From Sitta carolinensis (taxonomy: Eukaryota; Chordata; Aves; Passeriformes; Sittidae), in NCBI GenBank assembly GCA_032173965.1, contig CM063284.1, positions 107,465,910 to 107,529,909 on the forward strand: a stretch of 64,000 bases of DNA, written 5' to 3'. Both the position numbers and the translations under genes were made by a program. Positions within the stretch are counted from its first letter, which is position 1. Each line of letters begins with the position of its first letter. Below are positions 1-15,000 of the stretch, one piece after another. The notes beneath the pieces are model-generated. The model was not told the origin of the DNA and searched no databases. It saw only the letters and a list, made by a program, of their open reading frames with translations.

Positions 1-109
1 TGTGGTGGCTGTGGTGGCCCAGGCTGTGTGGGTCTGTAACCCCCATACTGCTGTCCTTGTCCTTGTGGATAATTGGGATACTGAGGCCCTGGACCACTCT
101 GGGAAGGAC
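1..109 (-). CDS. SS18: SS18 coding exon 10 (partial; cut by window edge)
   Basis: After a CCCCAG acceptor the exon reads PSQSGPGPQYPNYPQGQGQQ, then YGGYRPTQPGPPQPP, and runs off the window at position 1. Human SS18 continues with about 16 more residues ending NYQQ. The stop codon, 3' UTR and poly(A) site are outside the window. Confidence 0.93.
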
Positions 110-3100
110 CTGGGGATCATTAAATGAAAAAAAAAAAAAAATTGCTTAAGACGTTGGAAAGAAGAGAACAGGAAAAACACTGAATTTTACAGCTAACCAG
201 GACTAAGAAATACCACTACTGTGCAATTAGGTCTTTTGAGCAGCCCACCCCCCTCCCCTCAAAAGCACCTTTGCTGCCAGGGCCTGTGCTCCAACCACAA
301 AAACATTTACTTTTATTTATATATTCATTATTTAATATCGATGCATGAGTCCTTTCAAGGATTTAGGAAGGCAGTCTCCTGATGTATGCTGCTTCAGTTC
401 CAGAATTTTCTAATGCCAAGAGCAGCCAGATCATCAGCTATATTAAACATTTGGACTTTCTGAAGAGACCTGCAGCACTGTGCTGCCAGAAAGTGAAGTC
501 TCACACCACAGCAGGCAATCATGGACAGGGAGTCAGGCAAGCAAGTTATAGATGTATAAAATGTGAGATGTGACAAGCAGTAAAAGCTATTGTGAGATGG
601 AAAAAAGCACCCTCTACTCTATACTCCTTTGGTAATACTAACTTTCCAGAAAAAGACTAAGAAAAAAACCCAAAACTTGGACTCCAGTCTTTTTTGTCTG
701 TAAAAGAAGTAGTTCTTTTGCAAGCATAACTTTCTATTACTATTCACAAGGACTTGGCCTGTCTACCACTGGAAGCTTCACGTTACCACCATCAGGCAGT
801 GCAGCCATGTTCCAAACAAAATTATCCCTGTCCTCTCCAGCACTGGGAGAGATATACTCTGTATTTCAGTGGCACTACCTATGAATCCTCTGCAGTGGAT
901 CTGTTAGCTTTTTCAACACCACCCCTTAAAAACTGGGTCTGTGTTTTTCAGAGCTGAAGATCTGCAGCTCTTCAGAAGCACTTTCTTTTAAACAAACCAA
1001 CACTATTTTTTCCCTCCCCTCAAAAGAAACAGATGTGTTTTAGCAACTGTGATTCAGTGCTAGAGAGGTTTAGTTTTAGCTATAGGCATTGAACATTTAG
1101 ATGACATCAGCTGGTAACTCCTTAAGTAATTCTGGATCTATAAGACAGTGAAAAGATGACCCGGAGAAGAAAAGCTCCATAAGCTATTACCAGTCTCCTC
1201 AGGCCTCAAATCCCCTTGAAGTCTGCAGTTTCACCTTTCCACAGTGAAACAAAACCTTAAAAATTGATAATAATGACTGAGATATTGATTTATTTTTTAA
1301 AATTAGAAAGCAATTAAATATTAAGTTGAGCAAGAATACGACATCCTAAAAGTGCTGTGTTCATCTGAAAAATTAACATGGGTTTATTTATTCGTGGTAA
1401 TTCTTTATAGCTGAATTCTAAATATTTACTGACACATTTCACAGAAAACAAATGGAACTTCAGTAACAATTTTTGCTAAAAACCAGAAACTGAAAAATAC
1501 CTTCTGTTTTATGAATTATGTTGCATAAGTGGCTCCAAAAGATTTCCTAATTCCTTTTCTTCTAGTATTTCTTTACCTAAACTTTCAGAATAAATCAGAT
1601 TTTATTTCTTTACTTACAAAGTTCAGAGCAGAGATCTACACAGACCTCCACTCTGATCTTCAGTCTGATCTAATATCACGTTTAGTAGAATGCAGGTACA
1701 AGTATTACTTTAGAACTATCAAATCATCCATAACCTCCAGAAGTAGAACACTTGGTAAATCTCAGTGGATCCTCTTAAAACTTAACTCTGTCTCAACATA
1801 ACTGGATTTCATGTGAATCTGGCATTTATCTACATGGCAAACAAATTACCCACACATTTCCTCACACACACACATTGCTGAAAGTTTTAGCATTTAAGCC
1901 TGGAAAAGAGCTGAAAGCTAAAATACATGGATGGAATTTAAGGAATTTCAGAGACTCCTTCTTCTGTCATAAATATATATGACTTTACAATATGCAAGCA
2001 AGTAAAACTTAAAAGAGCAATAGTTTCAGTATGTTCTTTGACATGAAGCTTTTTAGAATTAATGCACCAAAATTACATTCTACTGCTTTAAGTTTCCTTT
2101 TTGGGCGGTTTTCCTTGAATCCAGGGACGTGTGGCAGAGGATTTCTCATTCCTGCTGGGTATCAGAAGGTTAGAACTACTAGTGTGAATTTATAAGGCAG
2201 TTTCTTTAAAGCTGCACTGCCAATGCTTATAGTCATTTCTCTACTGATCAATACATGAATTTGAAAAAAATGATTCATTTGTGCTGAATGAAGTTTTAAG
2301 TCAGTTTTTAGAAGACTGTTTTGATTGGCAAATCCACAGATGAAATGGGTTTTTTGTCATCTTTGTGAGTGTGTTCACCTACAGAAGACAGGAGAGAGCA
2401 GAATCTTTCCAGGTCCTTCTAAATTACAGACACCCATTACAATGCTGTTCAGTCACCTTCAGTTTTCTGCACTACCAGACTCTCCTGACTGCCAACAGAT
2501 CAAATTCCCAGAAGACGCTGCCTTCTACGTTTTCTTGTCTCGGCCCAGTGGAACTGCAGGCACAGAGCTGTTCTGTGCAAGCCTGGCCTCTGGACACAGT
2601 CAAACAGAGATGAGTAACACACAAGGGTCTCTCTCTTAGTCCTTTCTGTGACAGCTGTCTGCATCCTCAGGTTCTTACCATAACCCTGCTGTTGTCCTGG
2701 ATAGCCTTGTTGGCCGGGATATTGCTGCTGTTGTGGTGGATAACCCTGCTGTTGGGGTGGTCCTTGATACGCATCTTGCTGCTGACCATATTGCGAGTTT
2801 CCTGTAAGATCATTGCAAGAAAGCAAAAACTCATAAAGATACCTATTTTACTATTTTATTCTTCTAAGATGCACAGCCAACAACACAAGAACAGAATGAA
2901 AATGCAATATTGATTTCAAAAACTGAACAAAACAAAGAAAACTCAAACCAAACAGAAGGAACTCGGCCAAACAAACTGCAGTTAAAGCCAATTTTGCAAA
3001 GTTGAACTGCAGCATTTTCAGCATCTCTGCCAAACGAGCATTACATTTACTGGAACATCACAGTCATAAGATCATGACTATGCTAAATAAAATAAAAAAC

Positions 3101-6100
3101 AAAAAAAAGACAAAATTAAGGACAGCTACAAGAGCACAGACTAGCTACACAAGATCAGCAAGCTGTTTCCTAACGGCACTATAATTATACAAAATATATA
3201 CACACACAAAAAGATATACAACTGAACCAACAAATTTATGTTAAAATAAAAATTTCCATTGAGGTAAAAAAAAAATCTCTAAAGTGTTTTAGTCATTTTA
3301 CTGTTGTTAGAATGGCAAATTGTGGTTATATATTTTAGGTGTTTGCAAGAAATTATTCTGAAGGCTTCAAGTTCCCTGCCATTTCCAAGACAGCCAGCAA
3401 CTAGTATTCTACAAGAGCTTTGCATGGGTATAAGTTGTGTTGTGCAAGAATTTCTGTTCCCGTTGAGGGTGGGGGAGGAAAGGGAATGTATGTGCGTATG
3501 TGTGTGAAGGTATATAGATACCTCCTTCGTAGTAATGTTGTGAGGAATCCTCATAAGGCCTATCGTAGCCTTGTTCAGGATACGACGGTTGCTGATAACC
3601 GTAATCATTATGACCTACATCAATTCGACAAGAGACAGGAAGAAACGTTAATGGCCTCTGAGTGAAAACCCTAAAAATATTTCATTTTTCAGAAAAATGA
3701 AAAAAAAAAAAAAATTCAACTGGATATACATGAAAAAGAATTTTCAATTGTATTAGCCAAAGACTTATTAATATGATTTCCTTTCATATTGAATTAACAT
3801 GTGACAGGGGAAAAAAAAGGCTTAATGCAGTAGTTCTAGAAACATCACAGCAAGGGATGGTCTTAACCTTCCGATAATCCTTGTTGGGGGAGTGGGGGGG
3901 GGAAGTACTTCATCTTTCACTCAAAAAAAAAATGAAAGCATTTAGGCCTTTCACATGTAAATAACCTGAATTAAATTAGAATGAACAAAGAAAGCAATTA
4001 TCATACTTTGTCTAACACCTGTTCTGCTGATCTCCAATTCAAAAGCATATGCTAAAAGCAGTGTGAAATATAACAAATAAAGCTCAATGAAGTTATGAAC
4101 CATCATCTACATTAAATTCTGGTTTTGAATGACAGAAATATAACACTCTCAAGGTTTTTCCTACAAACAGAATTCCTACTTAAAGTCTTAAGAAAACTTT
4201 TCCTCTTACATTCCAGTCCTAAGCAGATTCATTACAAACAAACCTTTCTATTCAGAGACTACAGGCATCTCGGATTAAGAAACCAATACATGCAGTAAGC
4301 ACCCCACCTGTTGCTGGTTTCAGCACACATATATTTTGTTTCACACATGATCAAAATATATCTTATTGCTAACTTGGTCAAGAATATGTGCCAAAATTTT
4401 GTTTATATTTGAAATTAAATGATACAAATTTGGAATAAAATTTTTAGATACAAGTAAGGAAAGGAGGAAACAGTTCTGAAACTCAGTGTTTTTGTTATCA
4501 GGTCTGCAACTATACAATACTTCACTGACTGAATCCTACATACATACATAACCATTAAAAGAAGTCTTAAAATATGCTCCTTGTATTCTACATAAGAGTA
4601 ACAACGAGGTAATGGTAAAGATGACTCTTTAGAAGGAATAGATCTTAGAAGTAATCTGTGCTGCCACAGAGCAGCTGATGGTAACATCAAACTGGCCTTA
4701 CTAGAGTAAATTGCCTGGAACAATTTAGTGTTCATGTGTGTACATAAAAGTTCCAAAATGAAAGCTGAATAATTACCAGTTAATGCAACTTGTAAAATAA
4801 CTCTGCACACATACCTCCAGAAGTTAACACATGTAAGCTTATACAGATATGGCTTGATGTATTGTAAAATCGATTTGATGGAAATTAAATTCAAACTGAT
4901 TTGCATCCCTTTATTTGGTATGAATAGTTGCTTTGGCAATTGCAAAGCTTTGCTTTGTATACATTTTTTATATATTAACATCTACCACATTTCTTGAGCT
5001 TCATAAGATACCATTAAGTTGCACACGTGGTTATGACAGTAGTCAGGAGTCAGCATCTTTGTTCTCCCAGTCTCTGCTCAGCCTGAAAACAAGTTCATTT
5101 TAACTTTTCTAACTTAAAACACAATCCAATAGTCTTCAGCACTCCATATTCCAAGAGGTAGGAGGACAGATTTATGAAATTCAAAGTTTGAGTTTTGTCT
5201 TGAAAGCACTGAGGGGACATGTAAAGAGGATTCACATTTTACAATATCCTCAGGGCAGGGACCACTTTATTCCTATATAAATGTTAAACTGAAGGCCCAT
5301 ACCATGTCAGCAATAACACATTTGTGCGACTTATATGAAAATGAAACGCTAAGTTAAAAAAAGTATTTACAGAAAAAACCCACATTGTTTTAGCAAGTTT
5401 CTTCAGTTCAGTAAAATTTTTAATAAAAGGATATTGCCCCCTCTCTTATTGATAATAAAGGTATGACTGTTTAAATTCATCGTAATTATATCGGATATGC
5501 TAAGGAACTCCATTCTTTGAGAGAAACCAATTATGTCCACTCTTTTGAAATACTAAAACTGTTGTTAAGAGTTTCAAATGGGAGTAATACAAATTACATG
5601 CTTTAAGTTGTAAATTTAACTAGTCATAGTAACTTAAACTGTAGTAACAATTCTGAATTTGGAAGGTTTTGTAAATGTGAGGTATGATATCCAATTACTA
5701 TTTTTGCCTCATCCCCTAATTTTGGGCATATGACTACATTAGTATTGGGCAGGTATAGAAAATGGGAAAGTTAACATTTATGAGAGATTACCATCAGGGT
5801 AATATTGCTGGTTCATGCCTTCTGGAGGACCTTGTCCACCATGACTGTATTGGTCCCCATAATAGTCTTCCTGGCCTGAGTACTGCTGTGGTGGGCCTGA
5901 AAAACCACAACCAGTCAATACGTAAATAACTTGTTTTCTCTGTTATAAAGCCTGCTAATTTCTGATTTTAGTATCAGAAATATTTCTCAAATGTATTCCC
6001 CACCCATATTGTTGCATTACAGACAACATATGTAATCCGGTTTAATTAAAAAAATAAGTAAATGTATCTATCTACATATACAAACACACAGTTGTTTGGC

Positions 6101-9100
6101 TGCACTAGACTGAGACTATATATATCAAACTTCAGTTTTGAGCTCATTTCAGGAATATGTGTATAACAGACTCAGGTGTTAAAAATAAAATTATTCCTTG
6201 TTGAAAAGGACTAAAAAGAAAAAAGAAAACCAGTATTGTGGAACATCGTTCCTTTTTTTGTAACTGAATGAATTCAGAACCAAGTAGGTATTCTGTTCCT
6301 TTTCTTTACCTATCATTTAAGTATCAAAACAGAATTCTGCATCAGCATATGTGAGATGCACAATTTCAGAATGCATAATCTCAGAAAGAACCAAAAAGAA
6401 AACAATCTTGTCTTCACATTTCATGGTGAGAGCAGTAATCTCTTGCTGCAAGAACCACCCTTAAAAAGGGCAACAAAAAGACTGTGCAAACAAAGTCTGC
6501 CACACCAAATGACTTGATAGAAATTTGGTGTAAGTAAGAAGTGATGTAAATTGGTTTTAGATGTGGTTATTTAAAATCGATGTAAAAATACTGAAGTGAA
6601 TTCCTACCTTGCTGTGGCGGTCTGTATGGAGGAATCTGTCTCTGCCCCATCATGTGATTTCCTTGGTTAACTTGGCCCATCATTCCCATCGGTGGCTGCT
6701 GCCCCTGGTAATGCTGGCCACCTGCCTGCGGCATGTTGTATTGCTGGGAGGGAGGCTGCTGGTGCATCATTGGACCTGAAAAAGGAGAAGCAGCAAAAAT
6801 GTCAAATATGCAAAAATGATTTGTGATTAAGCCTTTCCAAAAGAACATGGAAAACCCAACCTTTAAAAATGGACCAAAAAAAGGATCTGTATATGCACTG
6901 CTCTGACAAGGGCTTGTTGTTTCTGGACCTATGCAAATGTAGGGGAACAATTCAGTAACCAAACTACAAAACAGAAGTCAGCCTAAATAAGGTTGCCTTT
7001 TAGATGATTTTTCTTCAAAAACCACAGATATTAGTTTACACATACACAAAGATAACTGAAACACTTTTACGACTTTTTGTTTCTAAAAATATCTTCAAAA
7101 AAATTGTAGGTGAAAACCTGATGGCGAAACCTTGATAAGTCATAGAAAAAATATTTAACATTTGTGATCTCCTTGGAGCATAGTTTAAATACACACACAG
7201 TCGTTGTTATATTCCATCAACAAATCACTAAACTGTTATCACAAAATCAACAATTTTATTTATCCTGTAAAGGCAAACCACGTGAACCAGAGAGGCATTA
7301 CACAGCAAGGCATATACAGAAGGCCCACACAGGCTCTGCCTGACACTGGACAGTCCCAAATAGTCTGTAACAACAAAATCTTTCGTAACAAGTTGCAAAA
7401 AGTTTCTATGAACCACAGGAAGAGACCAGGAGAGATAAGTACTGTCCATGTTTTATCAACTGACAAAATCTGATTAAGGCTGTACTTGGAGAAATGCAAA
7501 TTTCAGTAATGAAAACAGACAGTTAAAGAGCACCCTACTGACACCACACAGCAATGAAAATGATGATTACACCATTTCATTATATGAGATTGCAGGTTAG
7601 ACTGATACAACATTTAACAAAGAACAGCCTCTGTGCCTCCTCTGCAGTACCACTTCAGAATAGATTTATTGTAGTATCAAAATCACGAGGAGGAAAAAGT
7701 TGTGACAAGGGGCTCAACTTTTTTATACAGATTTTTGTAATATATTAATTCAAACCACTTCACACATACTGCCCAGTCTATAATGGTGAAACCCTAAGCG
7801 TTCTTGCCTTTTAAAAAAATAACTTATTTTATAAACTACAAAGACAACAAGCAGCCTCACTAAAAACTAAAACAAACCATTACATCAAACATCAAACTAG
7901 CAGAGTTAGGAGAAGAACTCCTAAGTGCCATCCAAGGAGAAAAAGGAAGATATCACCTACTTTCTTTATGCTTACATTTTTCCAGTCCATTTAGTATTTT
8001 TAAACAACTAGGTGGTGAAGCACAAGCAGGAAGTCCTGTGTGAAACTACAGTACTGGAAAAATATCTAGACACAACCAAGTGACAATGGATTTATACAGG
8101 CAAAGATATATGTAGTCACTTAGATCCTGTCTATGGAGAGTTATGACGGAAAGTTAAGACAAATAAATTAATCATATGAATTCAAAGTGCATTAGTTACA
8201 TCTCATAAAAACCCTGTGTGGGATCTCTCATTGAGAAGTAAAGTGGCCTAAGCTTCATTTTCCTCTAAAGATAAGTATTAGCCACTCTTAAGATGATCCA
8301 GTTATGCTTCTGTCCTTCAGCATGTCAAGTTTCTGTTTAATAAAAGGGTTAATTTTAGCTATTGGCAAGATACATTTCCTTTTTTGATCTTCTAAATGAG
8401 TAGGTAATTTAGATTATTCCATTTCACTGCTCCTCTCTTTGGAGCTACTGAGAAACATCAGGCAGTCTTCAAGAAAAAAATAAACTTGTTGCCATAATAT
8501 TCCTAGATCTCAAGAAAGCTTGTTAATTAACAATATTAATATTAGTCACAATACAATGTGATAAAATGTGTTGGGTCCCCATGGTGCAATGTAGAGATTT
8601 TCTGTTTGCTTTTTAAATTAGAACTTCATTAATGCTTTGTAGAGCCACAATGAGAATTCACTACCCTATACTAGGCTGTGTGTTGTGTTCATAGCAGACG
8701 GCCTGGCTTCCTTCCAGTTTGGTTCTTCTTATTAAGAAGATACTTAAAAGAACCACATGGTCTCTACTGCTTCATGGAACATACCATTTTATGCAGCATT
8801 CTGAGGGATGAGGGGACTTCGAATTTATTCTTTCATTTGAAAAATCTAGCCTAGTAGAAAGCTAAGTTTATTCATTGTGTAATACTTAATATAACATAAA
8901 ATCCCAAAACTTAATAAAAAACTTAAGACTATTAATTCATTATCTACTTGGATATGGACAAACTTGAGAAGTGGGCCCAAGAGAACCTCATGAAGTTCAA
9001 CAAGTCCAAGTGCAAGGTGCAGCACCTTAGTCAGGTCAAACCCAGACATTAGTACAGTGTGGGAAACTCACTGAGAGCAGCCCTGAGAAGAACTTGAGTG

Positions 9101-12016
9101 TTCGCACTGATGAAAAGCGGGGTCTGATCTAAAAACGTGGGCCCTGCAGCCCAAAAAACCAACTGTATCCTGGGCTGCATGAAAAAACATGGCCAAAAGG
9201 CCAGGCAAGTTGATTCTGCCCCTCTATTCTGCTCCGGTGAGATCCCACCCAGAGTGCTGTAGGGTGTCCAGAACAGTAAAGACAGACCTGCTGGAGCAAG
9301 TCTAGAAGAAGGCCACAAGGATTATCAGAGGGATAGAGCACCTCTCCTATAAGGAAACGCTGAGAGACCATGGAGAAGAGAAAGCTCCAGAGACACCTCA
9401 TTGTGGCCTTCCACTATTTTAAAGGGGCTTTATTAAAGGGAGGGAGACAGACTTTTCATACAGGCAGATAGTGACAGGACAAGGGGCAATGGTTTTAAAT
9501 TGAAAGAGGGTAGGTATAGATTGGATATTAGGAGGAAATTCTTCACTGTGAGGATGGTGAAGCACTGGAACAGGTTGCGTGAAGTTGTGAATGGCCCATC
9601 CCTGGATGTGTTTAAGACCAGAATGGATGGGGCTCTGAGAAACCTGGGCTAGCTGCAGCACAGACAGGGAAGATGGAACTGTATGATCTTTCAGGTCCCT
9701 TCCAACCCAATCCATTCAATGATTCTATAATGTTTTCTAATATTTGTGGCACGTATTTTTACAAGCACCCTAAAACACAGCTCTAGAATCTCTGATCAGG
9801 TAACAACAAACTACATTTGGTGGAAGTCATGATCTCTTCCAGACCTGGAGATATACAAAGCTCACATAACTGTGAGCTGCAAGAGAATGCTCACTGCTTT
9901 CAAAAACTCCATAGAAACATTTTTTCTGTGAATTTCTAGAACTATTTAATCCAGAGAGGACAAAGTACCTTATTCGCACACAGTTCAAAATGCACCCAAA
10001 GAAATATTGTGTTAACATTATCTCTGTAAAATATGCAAGTAGAGAATTTAACTGGTCTACATTATCACGAACACACATTTTTGTTTAGTAGGTATAGGCA
10101 ACTTTGAGCAGTTGAGGAAAAAAAATAACTTCTACTCCAGCCAGTAAATCACAAAGAGGCCTCATGCACAAGGGAAGAAACGGTACATGAATTAAAGCAA
10201 AAATGAACTACTACCTGATCTTGCACATTATAGTGACACAATGGCAGTCTTCTGACAAGAAAGGACTTTTGGAAACTGACAACCTAGTCTTCACACAGGT
10301 AAGATTAAGAGAAAGAAACAGAAATACAAACTGAAAGTAGGTCCCAGATAAAGCTAATAAATCTGAGACCAGAAGTGCAGAGGATGAAAGGGCTGCAGAA
10401 ATGTTTAGTGGTTTAAAAATGTCTCCTTAGCATCATCCCTTATGCTGAAACTCAGATACTGGTGATAAACACCATGAGACGACAAGAATAATTGCAGACA
10501 TGGCTGAACCTTTTGAGGAAGCAGAGAAGTGAGGAACCACTCACAGAGGAACTGGTGACTCTGCTGTTCTGACTAAAGAGCTATGGGAACAGGTGGTTAT
10601 GACCAAAAAGAAGCAGTACAAGCTACTGATTCTTCAGTCTTCCAAATTACGCTGGTTATGTTGCTCAGGGGTCTATTCTTTTGGCATTTCACAATGTACA
10701 CTTGCATAGATGAAGCAACTGGATATCCATGCCTAGAGTATGAGCAAAGCCTACCATGCCAGACTTACCATGGTCCATCTCATCACTGTATCTATTTTTA
10801 CAAAAATAACAAAATATGTATCACTGCAGCAGCCCTCAGCAAAACTTTTTTTGCTCTTTTTCCATATTTAAAAAAAATCCTTGTTTTTTAAATGACAGTT
10901 TTAAACCTTGTGAAAGCTATCTTAGAAACTAAAATGTAGGGTCAATTTAAAACTTAACACTACAATTCAGATGTGCTTAGTCAAATGAACCACCATCCTA
11001 AAGGTGTATTAACACCAGGAGCACTTTAAACATTATCTCAAAAGACTTTGAGGATACAAAAATTTTTGACACTCCTAATGTATGATTCAGGCAGCAAATT
11101 AAAGACAGTAGACACTTCTTCACACTTTATTCCTCCACAAACTTCTCCTCTCAAACTGAACCATAATTTCAGGTATCATTTTAAAAAAACTAGAACATAA
11201 AATGTCACAGAAAAAAACTCCTTAGTTACCAACACTGCCTTTCATGTTTTACCCTAGGGAAAGAAGATGAAAGCACAAGCTCTGTGGCAGCTGTTTACAT
11301 GTTTTGTTTTTTCATGACAAAACTACAGTGTCTTCTACAGCTAGACATCCTACTCAATGCAGCTACAGCATGATCGTGTTTCACAATGTGGAGGCAATTT
11401 TATTTCCCTTTAATAGGTTAGATTAAAAAAAAAAAAAAAAGAGAGACTGCCCTACTTTTTCCAAAACATCTTGACTACTGTAAGCAGTTGAGGCACTGAA
11501 ATTTAACAGTCTCAGCTTACATGGGAGAGAACAGATGGCAAGACATTCACAAAAGGTAGTCAAACTCAGAAATCACTTTATCCTTGTCTGCCATATCCTG
11601 AATATGCTTATATTTTAGCGAACATTGGATGTTTCTATCTTTATGTTCCCTTCTTTATGTGCACAACAAAAGAACCAGAATCTGCATCTGCCTCATCTCT
11701 ACTCTTTCCATATCTTCATATTTGCTTGTAAGAGAAAGAGCTCTGAAATTTGAATGGGATTTTTCTAAGATTATACAAATGAAAATATCATTAAAAAGTT
11801 TCAGCACCACATTTGACAACTGGTCTGCAAATGACTGACTCAACATGATATTGTCCTGTAGAAGTCACCTGAAACTAGTTCTCCTCCCTTACCACAAGCA
11901 ACACATAATACTCATTCAATAGAGACTGGGAGTATGGCAACTTTGTGTCAAGCTCTTCTAGCAAGGGAATGGATCCAGAAAAAGGATCTGAGAAAATAAG
12001 AGATCTAAGAAATAAG

Positions 12017-12047
<31 letters not shown>

Positions 12048-15000
12048 TTTCCTTTTGCAAGTTTTGGAAAAATCATGCCTACATCTCCCCTCTGAAAAGT
12101 CAAAAACTGGCAACACTTGAAATTTTTTTTCAACCTAAGTAGTTTACCATACACAAGAAGAAATGCACCCATAAGAACAGAGTTTTTCCCCATATTCATT
12201 CAGTTCATTCTGCTTCCCATCTTTTCCAAAAAGGTAGCCAATATTCCTTGAAGATATCCCAGGCTGCTGTATTAACTTTTCAATGAAGAGTCATCTAAAG
12301 AAACTTCCACTTAAAACATTCTGCTTTTTAAGTCAAAAATTACTAGAATCCCTCTTTTAAACTGGACTGACTATATAAAATCAATACCATGAAAACTTCG
12401 CTTCTCATTATGGTATTCCTCTGGACAGCATTTTATAACTAGTGCAAATCAATAAGGAGTGGATACAAAAAGTAAATCCAGCAAACAGTTCTGTTACTAT
12501 GCATTTTATTTCTTAATTAGCACTTTCTCATTTTTTTCTTGCTAACACCATCTGCCTCACAAGGTGTATATACAGCAAGACGTTTTGGTAGCAAGTGCAC
12601 ATAAAGAGGTTATGCTCAAGCATAACCCAAGCGTTAGAGCATTTCTGAGTGTTATGGTGATTTTATCTATTATATAATAGTACACTTTCTTTCCCCTAGA
12701 AGTACTGGCTTCATTTAGTACACTGTAGGTATTAATCACTGAAAAATTATTTCGGTATTTTCCTTCTTCCTAATAGTTCATGTGAGATGTGATGCCTAGT
12801 CAAACACTGTAGACAGAATTATTAATTTATTCATAGGTTTTCTTATGGCACCCATAAGTAATCTGTCCAAATCTTCATAATGAATATACTTTGAGAACTC
12901 TCCTGTGAAATCAGATGGTATCATAATCTTACCATCAGATTCATTTCTCTACAGATGAGAAACCCACATAGGGAAAGATTAAGGTGAAAAACATCTACTG
13001 ATTTTTAACAGCCAACTTGAGATGCTTAGACCTCATCTTGTGGAATATTTAGCATTATATTTAGCTAGTGATGTTATTAACTGACAGATGTAGTAGGATC
13101 TCTCATTTTCAGTACGGATCACTCCTGTTAGACAAAGAAACGAAGCATACTTAGGGGCTCACAAATGTCTCCTGACAACAAAACTGAGGTTCAGAAATTT
13201 CGGTTCACTTGTGTTTCTGAATTGTTGCACATGCAACCAATTAAGAAATCGTGAGTCACAATCTGCTTATTCCCTTTTTGTTAAACTGCACTGAGTGCAT
13301 TTCCTAGCAGCTCATTCTTGTTTCTTCACTTAGGTGAGAAGCCTAAAATGGTCATGCTTCGCTGAGACCTCTGCCCAGCTGGACTGGGGCTTGGCTGCTT
13401 ACCTCAAAAATTCTCATGGTCTCACAGAAGACTCTGTCATTCTCTGCCTGGTGGTCTTGGGAGTTACAAGAGAGTGAAGATATAAAAATACTTCCTCGAA
13501 TTTGTCATCAAACTTCAATACACATGTAACAACTAAAAGCAGAAAATGGAGGAAATGTACTAAGCAGACCTGATTGGGAAGCATCTTAGATCAAAATAAC
13601 AAAGATGCCTATCTTCAGACTCAAGACTTCCTCTCTCACAGATATTTGGAACAATATTTTCATTAAACAGCAAATAGCACTTTGCTTGCATAACAGACAA
13701 GTTTAAAGCTTTGCTCTAAAGAAAAGGGCACCTGTACTCCGACATTTATATATGAAGTGCTCTGTTTACTAATGTTTTTGTGAGACATTGAAACATTTTA
13801 AATAATGCAATGTTTCACCCCACTGCCCTCTACTTCTGTGAAGCCTCTGCAAAAAACAGAACCAGCCTTGAAGAAGACACTTGGAATGGAAAAAGTCTCA
13901 GTCTACAGGTCAAAACTTGGCAGAATTAGAATCACACAATGTGAAAGCTTGCTGTGGCAATGGTACCATTGTTCTAACTAAAGATTTTGCTCTTGTTCTT
14001 GAACCTATAACTTGGTTAATACTGTTTTATTCTTTATTCCCCAAAGTCACTTCAGTACCATTATTTGTTCAGAACAGAAACTTTTTAAGTTTATTTCTGT
14101 TTAGTTTCTAATGACCAATTTTCAAGTTTGATAGAGTACTGAAAACGCAACAGAGGAATATTATGAGGAAGAATAAAGAAAGCTACTTTGAGACAAAATC
14201 ACCTCCTAAATTTTAGGCCAGTCACACAAAATTGTTTGCTGTAGAGTGACTTACTAGATGGCTCCCTCATACATACTGCTACATAATTATTGCTAACTCT
14301 GCAACTAAAAAATCTGAACTGAAACAGCACAGGGCTTTTTCAAAGCATCTTACAACATTCGCAAAATTGCTACACTATGTAATGCCCAGAATACAGAGAG
14401 AACTTGCCAGTTTAGAGAGACGGTCAAAAATTCTCTCACTTATGATTTCCTCTGCTTTGTGTCTATCTTTTCTTTCTTCCATTGTTATAGTTTAAGAAAA
14501 ACGTTATTAACTATGTGGATGTTGAAGGCTTCAGACCTCCCACTTTCTCTACTGGTAAGAAAAGTGCAGAAACAGCTTCTCTCATCATGACAATTTTAGT
14601 CTCTCCTTAAGATAGTCTTTTGTCTGTTTTGCACCTTTCTGTAACCTAATAGTCAAACTGATCAGTACGACCTGGTCTGTCTGTATACCTCAGGAACAGA
14701 TGGTATCTACATATAAAAAAGTGGAGCTTTGGTTTGTCATATGTCTTCTAGCAGGTGCTATGTACAGATCCAGTGCAGTAACAGACTTAACAGGTAAGCT
14801 GATAATACTGACTGCTGACTTGTAAAGCACCTCTATAAAAATATGCAGTACAAATACAACTTAATAAATTGCTGTGCTGTGACTCTAATGCAGTATTTTA
14901 ATTCCACAATGTCCTTGCACTTCAACAAGGACATCAAAACACCAATGGAAATATCTTCGATATAAAATAAGTTTTAATTTTTACTATATACACAAGGAAA

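Noticed and set aside
4415..4981. 188-codon minus-strand open frame in SS18 intron 7
   Set aside because: No recognised domain, no splice or start context, and composition like surrounding intron; best explained as chance.
9049..9715. Several minus-strand open frames of 80-100 codons
   Set aside because: They are antisense translations of a CR1 LINE copy.
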